Origin: Bacteroidales bacterium UBA6431
GTDB lineage: Bacteria; Bacteroidota; Bacteroidia; Bacteroidales; UBA932
Assembly: GCA_002439095.1 (NCBI GenBank)
Contig: DJOT01000002.1
Coordinates: 1 to 59,475, forward strand
Length of the DNA stretch: 59,475 bases
Direction: 5' to 3'
The notes under the pieces are model-generated. The model was not told the origin of the DNA. It did no database searches and was given only the letters and a program-made list of their open reading frames with translations. Both the position numbers and the translations under genes were made by a program. Position 1 is the first letter of the stretch. Each line of letters starts with the position of its first letter. This document shows, one piece after another, positions 52,860 to 59,475 of the stretch.

Positions 52860-53789
52860 CTATTTTTTCTTTTTACCGAACTTGACACCAGTCTTGATCT
52901 CCTCGAATCCCTCCCCATACACATTGTTTGTAGGGGAAACTGACATGAACGCCTTAGGGTCAGTCTCTTTGATGACCTTGGTCAGAGAAGGGAGCTCCCT
53001 CTGGCTGATGAGGATGTAGAGCACATTCTTGTCTTTCTTGGTAAACCAGCCCTGAGCCTTGAGGATAGTCACGCCACGATCCATATTCTTTATGATATGG
53101 TCAGCGATTTCCCCGTACTTCTCCGAAAAGACAATCAACTGATATGAGGAGCGTTTTCCGCCCACTACCGTGTCAATCATCATAGAGAACACGAACACCT
53201 CCTCAAGTCCATAACACATGTCAGAGAAGTTCTTGCCGGGAAGAAAGAGAAGCAATGAACATATTATGAGGTCCGCCACAAGAAAGGCTGTACTCAAAGA
53301 CACAGGCCAATACTTGTTGACCATAAGGGCAACTATATCCGTCCCTCCGGTACTACCCCCATAGCGTAGGACAAGGCCGATACCGACAGCCTCGAACGCA
53401 CCTGCAACAATCGGGATGAGTACGCGCTCCTGGATATAAAAGAAACCGCCAGGAACGCAATGCAGGGTTTCAAGCCCGGAAACGATACCCATGGCCAAAG
53501 TGGAAACCGCAATACAGTATATGGTCTTGAAGCCAAAACCGATCCCCATCGCAAGGACAGCGATGATGATAAGCACGGCATTGATGACGACATACGAATA
53601 CTGGGCCGGGATAACCCCGGCTGTTGCATACTGGATGATGGTGCATAAGCCCATCATGCCTCCGGCAGCCATACCGTTCGGAATCATGAAACATTCCCAG
53701 GCCATGGCAAAGAAGAAGCAGGCCACCGTCAACATCAGGTAATCCCGCAGGATCTTCTTTACATCGATTTTTTCAAATTTGAGTTGCAT
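52860..53789 (-). CDS. YitT-family membrane protein (second copy)
   Basis: This 309-residue protein has the same architecture as the one at 51913: membrane helices, GGSTGGTDIVAL, and the DUF2179-like C-terminus (QLIVFSEKYGEIADHI ... NNVYGEGFEEI). It begins exactly after leuS stops. The tandem pair may form a heteromer. The role is unknown, and I do not read it as leucine related. Confidence 0.9.
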   Translation of the reverse strand: MQLKFEKIDVKKILRDYLMLTVACFFFAMAWECFMIPNGMAAGGMMGLCTIIQYATAGVIPAQYSYVVINAVLIIIAVLAMGIGFGFKTIYCIAVSTLAMGIVSGLETLHCVPGGFFYIQERVLIPIVAGAFEAVGIGLVLRYGGSTGGTDIVALMVNKYWPVSLSTAFLVADLIICSLLLFLPGKNFSDMCYGLEEVFVFSMMIDTVVGGKRSSYQLIVFSEKYGEIADHIIKNMDRGVTILKAQGWFTKKDKNVLYILISQRELPSLTKVIKETDPKAFMSVSPTNNVYGEGFEEIKTGVKFGKKKK

Positions 53790-56525
53790 CTATTTCAACA
53801 CGACATTGATAATTCTGCCCGGAACAACGATGACCTTGACTATGTTCATCCCGGAAGCCCACTTGGCCGTCTGATCCATAGCCCGCACCCGAGCCTCGAC
53901 CTCTGACGGCGCGGCACTCTTAGGCATATCCACAGTAAAACGGACTTTCCCGTTGAACTGCACAGGGTAAGTGACATTGTCCTCCGCCGCATAGGCCGCG
54001 ACATACTCCGGGAAAGACGCCTCGGCAACGCTGCCGGAATATCCCAGCGCATGCCAGAGTTCCTCACATATATGAGGCGCAAACGGACAGAGAAGTACCA
54101 CCATCTTCTCAAGGATCTCCTTCTTGCTGCACTTCATGGCCGTCAAGTCGTTGACCGCGATCATGAAAGCACTGACAGTCGTATTGTACGAGAAGTTCTC
54201 GATATCCTCCTGCTCCTTGCCGATGAGTTTATGGAGAACCTTGAGTTCCTCGGGAGTAGCCTTGTCGTCTGTCACAAGCCACTTATCCCTGTCATAGAAA
54301 AGCCTCCAGAATTTCTTGAGGAAGCGGTTCACTCCGTCGATCCCCTTCGTATCCCAAGGCTTGCTCTGCTCCACCGGGCCGAGGAACATCTCGTAAAGAC
54401 GCAGCGTGTCAGCGCCATACGTGTCACATATCACATCCGGGTTCACCACATTGTACATGGACTTGCTCATCTTCTCCACAGCCCATCCGCAGATATATTC
54501 GCCGTTCTCAAGCACGAACTCGGCATCGGCAAACTCCGGACGCCACTTCCTGAAAGCTTCAAGATCAAGCCTGTCATTGTGCACGATGTTGATATCGACA
54601 TGGATTTCCGTTGTCTCATACTCGTCTTTCAAGCCGCAGGACACGAACTTGTTTGTGCCCACTATCCTGTACACGAAACTTGAACGGCCTTGGATCATAC
54701 CTTGATTGACCAGTTTGCGGAACGGCTCATCTTCGCATACATATCCGAGATCATAAAGGAACTTGTTCCAGAAACGGGAATATATGAGATGCCCTGTGGC
54801 ATGCTCCGTCCCTCCCACATAAAGATCCACATTTCTCCAATACTCGTCTGCTTCCTTGCTCACAAGTGCCTTGTCATCATGCGGATCCATATAGCGCAGA
54901 TAGTAGGCGCTCGACCCGGCGAATCCCGGCATGGTGCTCTTTTCAAGCGGATACCCCATATAGGTCCAGTCTTTTGCTCTTGCAAGAGGCGGCTGTCCGT
55001 CAGGCGATGGTTTGAACGAACTGATTTCAGGCAACTTGAGAGGGAGTTCAGACTCCGGAAGAGGTGTCGGGATGCCGTCCTTGTAATAAATAGGGAACGG
55101 CTCGCCCCAATAACGCTGACGAGAGAATATGGCATCACGAAGACGGAAATTGGTTTTCCGGCGGCCAAGTCCATGAGCCTCGACATAGTCCTTCGCCGCT
55201 TCTATAGCCTTTTTCACCGGCATGCCGTCAAGGAAACCGGAATTGCACATTATCCCGTCTTTCGCATCGAAGCTTGCCTCCGACACATCACACCCCTCGA
55301 TAAGCGGGATGATCGGGAGCCCGAACTTCTTAGCGAAAGCATAGTCCCTGCTGTCGTGGGCAGGCACGGCCATGATAGCCCCTGTGCCATAGCCGGCAAG
55401 CACGTATTCAGATATCCAGATCGGGACCTCCTTACCGGTAAGAGGGTTGATTCCATACGAACCGGAGAATACTCCTGTGACACTTTTCGTCTCCGAGAGG
55501 CGTTCACGCTCCGTCTTCTTCTTGACATAGGCTATGTACTTCTCGACTTCCTCGCGACACTCAGGAGTCGTAAGTTTCTCCACAAGCTCGCTCTCCGGCG
55601 CAAGTACCATGAATGTGACACCGAAAACGGTATCCGCCCTTGTAGTGAATATCGTCACCGGAAGATGGCGGCCGGCACATACAGTGTCGAACACCATCTC
55701 CGTACCTTCAGACTTTCCGATCCAGTTGCGCTGCATCTCCTTGAGAGAATCGGTCCAGTCCAGAGTATCAAGAGCATCAAGAAGCCTCTCAGCATACGCC
55801 GATACGCGAAGCTGCCACTGGGTCATCTTCCTCTGTTCCACAGGAAAACCGCCACGTACGCTCAAACCGTCCTTGACCTCATCGTTTGCCAACACCGTAC
55901 CGAGTCCTTCGCACCAGTTGACAGATGTCTCGCCCTGATATGCAATCCTGTACTTCATCAGGATGTCCGATTTCTCCTTGTCAGAGGCCTCTGCCCACAA
56001 CTGCGGGGTCACGTCCTCATATCCGGTTGTCTCAAACCTGCTGACAAGCTCGGAAACAGGGCGGGCCTTGTCCTGTGACGGATCATACCAACTGTCAAAC
56101 ATCTTGAGAAATGCCCACTGCGTCCACTTATAATACGAAGGATCGCAAGTCCTGACTTCCCTGTCCCAGTCATAAGAGAAGCCGATCCTGTCCAACTGCT
56201 GACGATAGCGGGCGATGTTACGCTCTGTCGTCACCTCAGGGTGCTGCCCGGTCTGTATGGCGTACTGCTCCGCCGGAAGCCCGAAAGCGTCATACCCCAT
56301 AGGATGAAGGACATTGAATCCCTTCAGACGCTTGTATCTGGAATATATGTCACTGGCGATATATCCCAAAGGATGCCCCACATGAAGTCCTGCCCCGGAC
56401 GGATAAGGGAACATGTCCAGAACATAACACTTAGGCTTGGACTTGTCCTCTGTCACCTTGTATTCCTTCTCGGCGGCCCATCTGGCCTGCCACTTGCTCT
56501 CAATCGACTTGAAATCGTAATCCAT
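53790..56525 (-). CDS. leuS: Leucyl-tRNA synthetase
   Basis: This 911-residue class I aminoacyl-tRNA synthetase attaches leucine to tRNA-Leu. The HIGH motif is HVGH in PSGAGLHVGHPLG, the editing domain contains TTRADTVFGVTFMVLAP, and the KMSKS motif is intact at EKMSKSMYNVV. The anticodon-binding domain follows. The gene sits between the pseudo-M28/TonB-C protein (5 bases) and two YitT genes (0 bases), an arrangement that probably shares one promoter at 58381-58388. Confidence 0.97.
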   Translation of the reverse strand: MDYDFKSIESKWQARWAAEKEYKVTEDKSKPKCYVLDMFPYPSGAGLHVGHPLGYIASDIYSRYKRLKGFNVLHPMGYDAFGLPAEQYAIQTGQHPEVTTERNIARYRQQLDRIGFSYDWDREVRTCDPSYYKWTQWAFLKMFDSWYDPSQDKARPVSELVSRFETTGYEDVTPQLWAEASDKEKSDILMKYRIAYQGETSVNWCEGLGTVLANDEVKDGLSVRGGFPVEQRKMTQWQLRVSAYAERLLDALDTLDWTDSLKEMQRNWIGKSEGTEMVFDTVCAGRHLPVTIFTTRADTVFGVTFMVLAPESELVEKLTTPECREEVEKYIAYVKKKTERERLSETKSVTGVFSGSYGINPLTGKEVPIWISEYVLAGYGTGAIMAVPAHDSRDYAFAKKFGLPIIPLIEGCDVSEASFDAKDGIMCNSGFLDGMPVKKAIEAAKDYVEAHGLGRRKTNFRLRDAIFSRQRYWGEPFPIYYKDGIPTPLPESELPLKLPEISSFKPSPDGQPPLARAKDWTYMGYPLEKSTMPGFAGSSAYYLRYMDPHDDKALVSKEADEYWRNVDLYVGGTEHATGHLIYSRFWNKFLYDLGYVCEDEPFRKLVNQGMIQGRSSFVYRIVGTNKFVSCGLKDEYETTEIHVDINIVHNDRLDLEAFRKWRPEFADAEFVLENGEYICGWAVEKMSKSMYNVVNPDVICDTYGADTLRLYEMFLGPVEQSKPWDTKGIDGVNRFLKKFWRLFYDRDKWLVTDDKATPEELKVLHKLIGKEQEDIENFSYNTTVSAFMIAVNDLTAMKCSKKEILEKMVVLLCPFAPHICEELWHALGYSGSVAEASFPEYVAAYAAEDNVTYPVQFNGKVRFTVDMPKSAAPSEVEARVRAMDQTAKWASGMNIVKVIVVPGRIINVVLK

Positions 56526-56530
56526 ATCTT

Positions 56531-57859
56531 TTATTTTCTTCTTTCGAGCTTAAAATCAACATAAACCGACATCTCACACCTCACCTTCTTGCCGCGCACA
56601 CGCGCCGGTTTCCAGTCAGGAGAAGCGCTTATCACCCTTACCGCCTCGGCATCAAGCGCATCGCTCACGCCACGTATCACCTTTACATCAGTAACTTTGC
56701 CGCGCTTGTCTATCACAAAGTCCACAAGCACCCGCCCCTGCACACCGGCCTCGACAGCCTCACGTGGATAACGCAGATAGACATAAACCCACTTGCTCAT
56801 GAAAACGGACGGATCAGCCGAACCGAGAAAAACCGGCTTGACATCACACTCGTAGTAAGGCACGACATCTTCGTCTTTCACATATTTCCGTCCTCTTTCA
56901 TCCTTCACCCTGAACCCGGGCTTTTCGCCGTTCACGAGTTCAAGGGTAAAGTTATAGATATACTCCAACTCCCGCTCCATGTCATCGTACTCCAGCACAG
57001 AAGCCGTATCCTTTCCCGAATTGTACTCCGGGTACATGCCGGTAGTAAAGAATATCGCCGGGATTTCCTTTTCATAGAAAGACCTGTGATCGGAGCTGAC
57101 AGGCTCCAGCGAGACAAGTGTCGGCTGCACAGGCTGCAAAGTACCGGAAAGCCGAGAAACAATCGCATTCAGATCCTGATTGGAAGCGGTATATGCATAA
57201 AAACCGGACGAAGCGGTACCGAGCATGTCAAGGTTGATCATCGCATCTATCTTGTCAGCCCCGGCAAATGACCTGTTCAGAAAATACCATGACCCGGCAC
57301 CCATGTCGAGGGAAGAGCCGAAAGCGGCGACGATCACAGAGCGGCGAAGCAGGACACTGTTGGTCTTGAGTTTCCTTGCAAGCTGCATAAGCATCGCCAG
57401 TCCTGAAGCATTGCCGTTGGCCCCATAATATATGGTCCGGCGCTTCACCCCGTCCACCGTGATTTCCGAAGTGCCGAGATTGTCAAGGCGCGCTCCTATC
57501 ACTATATAATGATCACGCAGATTCGGATCATACCCGGGAATATACGCCAATACATTTCTCGAACGCAGAGTGTCACCATTTTCCTGACGGAGGCCGAAAA
57601 CATCCCCATCCTCTCCGCTGAGCACATCAAGGCCATAAGAAGAAAGCATATCAGACACATAGGCAGCCGCTTCCCTCTCACCTTCCGAGCCGGCTTTACG
57701 CCCCTCGAGCATGGCGGAAGACAGATACTCTACCTGCTCCTTCATGGCAGATACTACCTCGCTGTCATCCAAATCGCGCAGGTCAACGCCACCGGCAAAC
57801 TGGGCCGACATGCATAGCGGCACCAGAAGGAATGACAATATGCACATCAATCTGTTCAT
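56531..57859 (-). CDS. M28-like pseudopeptidase fused to a TonB C-terminal domain
   Basis: This 442-residue exported protein has a signal sequence, an M28-peptidase-like domain (about 30-320) and a TonB C-terminal-type domain (about 355-440, with YPREAVEAGVQGRVLVDFVIDK). The canonical zinc site is largely lost: GARLD has R124 in place of His, GANGNASG has G149 in place of Asp, and FGSSL has S183/L184 in place of the catalytic Glu pair. D211 and the distal His (SSDHRSF) remain. It is probably a catalytically dead binding protein. The start at 57859 overlaps the SPOR gene as ATGA. Confidence 0.82.
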   Translation of the reverse strand: MNRLMCILSFLLVPLCMSAQFAGGVDLRDLDDSEVVSAMKEQVEYLSSAMLEGRKAGSEGEREAAAYVSDMLSSYGLDVLSGEDGDVFGLRQENGDTLRSRNVLAYIPGYDPNLRDHYIVIGARLDNLGTSEITVDGVKRRTIYYGANGNASGLAMLMQLARKLKTNSVLLRRSVIVAAFGSSLDMGAGSWYFLNRSFAGADKIDAMINLDMLGTASSGFYAYTASNQDLNAIVSRLSGTLQPVQPTLVSLEPVSSDHRSFYEKEIPAIFFTTGMYPEYNSGKDTASVLEYDDMERELEYIYNFTLELVNGEKPGFRVKDERGRKYVKDEDVVPYYECDVKPVFLGSADPSVFMSKWVYVYLRYPREAVEAGVQGRVLVDFVIDKRGKVTDVKVIRGVSDALDAEAVRVISASPDWKPARVRGKKVRCEMSVYVDFKLERRK

Positions 57860-58374
57860 CTTCCGGCATTCTCCAATATCCAGGCATCCTTGCAAAGCCC
57901 GCCTTCCCTTATGGTACGAAGAGAAGAATAGGCCGACTGAAGTTCATCAGAAGGACAAACTCCCACAGCGGTGAACCCGTTGAGATACTTTATCTTAACT
58001 CCAGAATATCCTGCTTTCTCAGCGCTCTCCAGACATTTTGTCGCATTATCAGCATTGCCGAAAGTCCCGATGACCACATAATAGCGGCTGCCAAGAGATT
58101 CCCTGACGTCATCGGAAAGTTGCCTAGCCTGCACCACAGAACTCCTGATGGAACGTATGGAATCCAGAATCTCAAGCGAATCTGATATCTGTCTCTGCAT
58201 AAGTTTGAGTGAATCAAGACGATTGCGATGTCCTTTTTCCTGCTGCTCTATATAGATTCTCTTGGCCTCTATCTGATCTGATGTCGGACGTCCCGCCATC
58301 TTCCGGAAAAGATCGCAGCCGCTCAGTAATGACATGGCAAGCAAAAGGAGAAATACTCTGGACAACTTATTCAT
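57856..58374 (-). CDS. SPOR-domain lipoprotein
   Basis: This 172-residue lipoprotein has a signal with lipobox LLSGC (C20). A charged helical stretch (about 35-95, likely coiled coil) is followed by a SPOR domain with YYVVIGTFGNADNATKC and VGVCPSDELQSAYSSLR. SPOR domains bind denuded glycan strands at septa. It is first in the operon that contains the M28-like gene and leuS. The ATG at 58374 is chosen because TAAATTTG sits 6 bases upstream. Confidence 0.88.
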   Translation of the reverse strand: MNKLSRVFLLLLAMSLLSGCDLFRKMAGRPTSDQIEAKRIYIEQQEKGHRNRLDSLKLMQRQISDSLEILDSIRSIRSSVVQARQLSDDVRESLGSRYYVVIGTFGNADNATKCLESAEKAGYSGVKIKYLNGFTAVGVCPSDELQSAYSSLRTIREGGLCKDAWILENAGR

Positions 58375-58380
58375 AAGGTG

Positions 58381-58388
58381 CAAATTTA
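58381..58388 (-). promoter_or_regulatory. Promoter -7 element of the SPOR operon, possibly leaderless
   Basis: TAAATTTG on the minus strand ends 6 bases before the ATG at 58374, consistent with a leaderless mRNA. Confidence 0.45.
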
Positions 58389-58410
58389 GCAAAACTTTCA
58401 GAAGTTATCT

Positions 58411-58418
58411 TATATTTG
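58411..58418 (+). promoter_or_regulatory. Promoter -7 element of the CapA-like gene, possibly leaderless
   Basis: TATATTTG ends 7 bases before the ATG at 58426, again leaving essentially no leader. Confidence 0.45.
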
Positions 58419-58425
58419 CCGACGT

Positions 58426-59475
58426 ATGCTCAAAAGACTCTCAATATCAGCGGCGGCAACCTTGGCCTGCATGGCGACAGCCGCACAGGTCAAAGAATAC
58501 ACTGTCCCATTTCCGAAACCGATAGGCCACGGAACTGATACGGTCAAGGTGATTGTAATCGGGGATGTCATGATGCACAGCCGGCAACTGGACTACAACT
58601 GCAGAACCTTTCTCGAAGGAATAAGCCCTGCGCTCCGGCAAGCGGACATAGCGATAGCCAATATGGAATTCTCACTCGGAGGCCCTCCCTACAGCGGCTA
58701 TCCTGCATTCTCCGCCCCGGACGAATATGCGGAATATATCAAGGAAGGCTGCGGAGTTGACGTATTCTTGACCGCCAACAACCACATACTTGACAAGGGC
58801 AGAAAAGGCCTTGCTCGCACACTTTCCATATACGACAAGATAAGAGTAAAACATACCGGAGCAGCATCCGACAGCACAGCGCTCAATGATAATTATCCTC
58901 TGATGATAACGAAGCGAGGCATCAGACTCGCCGTCATCAACTTCACATACGGCACCAACAACCCCGTCGGGAACAAATCAGGATGGCCGACAGTAAACAT
59001 GATGCATAAAGACAATGTGCGCGCCGCAATCAAAAAGGCAAAAGACAGAAGAGCAGACTTTATAATAGTCATCCCACACTGGGGAACCGAGTACAGCCTC
59101 TCGCCGGACAAAAGACAAGAAGAATGGGCCAGTTGGCTCGCCACTGAAGGAGCTGATGTAATCATAGGTGCGCACCCGCATGTGGTTCAAGACAGCACAC
59201 ACATAAACGGCATCCCCGTCATCTATTCACTAGGCAACGCCATATCAAACATGAGCGCTCGCAATACAAGGCTCGGCCTCGCTGTAGAATTGACGTTCAC
59301 GCACAACCCGGCTTCAGCAGAAAAGGAAATGTTCGAACCCAAACTCAGATTCCTATGGTGCACACTCCCGGGCACCTTGACAGAAGGCTATAAAACCATA
59401 TTCTGTGATGAATGGACAGGCCGGAGAGAAGAATGGATAAACCCGGCAGACTATGACAACATGCTGGTCACGCTG
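58426..59475 (+). CDS. CapA-family metallophosphatase-like protein (partial, runs off the window)
   Basis: The reading frame is open to the window end (350 codons). A signal-like N-terminus (SISAAATLACMATAAQ) precedes a calcineurin-like fold of the PGA_cap type: VIVIGDVMMHSR, NMEFSLGG, TANNHILDKG, VIPHWGTEYSL and VIIGAHPHVVQDS, ending with SLGNAISN. Family members are linked to poly-gamma-glutamate capsule, but most exported Bacteroidetes copies stand alone with unknown substrate. The 3' end and stop are missing. Confidence 0.88.
   Translation, partial: MLKRLSISAAATLACMATAAQVKEYTVPFPKPIGHGTDTVKVIVIGDVMMHSRQLDYNCRTFLEGISPALRQADIAIANMEFSLGGPPYSGYPAFSAPDEYAEYIKEGCGVDVFLTANNHILDKGRKGLARTLSIYDKIRVKHTGAASDSTALNDNYPLMITKRGIRLAVINFTYGTNNPVGNKSGWPTVNMMHKDNVRAAIKKAKDRRADFIIVIPHWGTEYSLSPDKRQEEWASWLATEGADVIIGAHPHVVQDSTHINGIPVIYSLGNAISNMSARNTRLGLAVELTFTHNPASAEKEMFEPKLRFLWCTLPGTLTEGYKTIFCDEWTGRREEWINPADYDNMLVTL

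Overview
The window looks like a chromosomal segment of a Bacteroidales bacterium. The evidence is the repeated Bacteroidetes-type promoter element TAnnTTTG upstream of genes, the near absence of Shine-Dalgarno sequences, a six-domain ribosomal protein S1, SPOR and TonB-C periplasmic proteins, Bacteroidales-style lipoproteins, and a GH95/CE8 pectin enzyme. The family (for example Rikenellaceae or a Cryptobacteroides-like group) cannot be fixed by reading alone. Most of the window is housekeeping sequence in tight operons with ATGA overlaps. Accessory islands sit between them.

Layout: 1-5425 is a pyrimidine operon, pyrC-K-D-F-E-B, led by a promoter at 85-116. Its last gene is an aspartate transcarbamoylase carrying a PyrI-like zinc module. 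Region 5442-6614 is an AAA/DUF4143-type ATPase, followed by an unassigned hairpin-rich gap. Region 7135-13704 (minus) is uvrB coupled to two SGNH-fold envelope esterases and an MBOAT O-acyltransferase. A frameshifted second ATPase lies just upstream of uvrB. Region 14941-21164 (minus) is a type I restriction-modification locus (hsdM, hsdS, hsdR). It has a 12-bp tandem repeat inside hsdS and a small gene in the opposite orientation between hsdM and hsdS. Region 21254-23870 is a REP-associated tyrosine transposase (RAYT) with two ~195-bp palindrome-containing direct repeats around it, plus a HicB-like/membrane fusion protein.

Region 24128-32367 holds a tyrosine phosphatase, a long Rel protein with a degenerate hydrolase motif, a DUF1846 protein, a HAD phosphatase with a DMT transporter, an alkyltransferase and a third ATPase. 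Region 32436-37124 (minus) is rpsA-rnz-glucosaminidase-mltG. Region 37221-41718 holds corA, mntP, fba-recR, and gmk-nadD.

Region 41739-50064 is a carbohydrate and lipoprotein island. It has a divergent pectinesterase lipoprotein, two related cell-surface lipoproteins, a small outer-membrane barrel and a GH95-CE8 fusion that combines an alpha-L-fucosidase/galactosidase with a complete pectin methylesterase. Region 50137-59475 has a pseudouridine synthase, a membrane AraC regulator, an operon (SPOR lipoprotein, pseudo-M28/TonB-C protein, leuS, two YitT proteins) and a truncated CapA-family gene.

The most unusual items are the RAYT with its paired repeats and 20-bp inverted repeat, the PyrB-zinc fusion, the HsdS repeat with the intervening small gene, the zinc-ligand-less M28/TonB-C protein, the GH95-CE8 fusion, and the HicB-membrane fusion.
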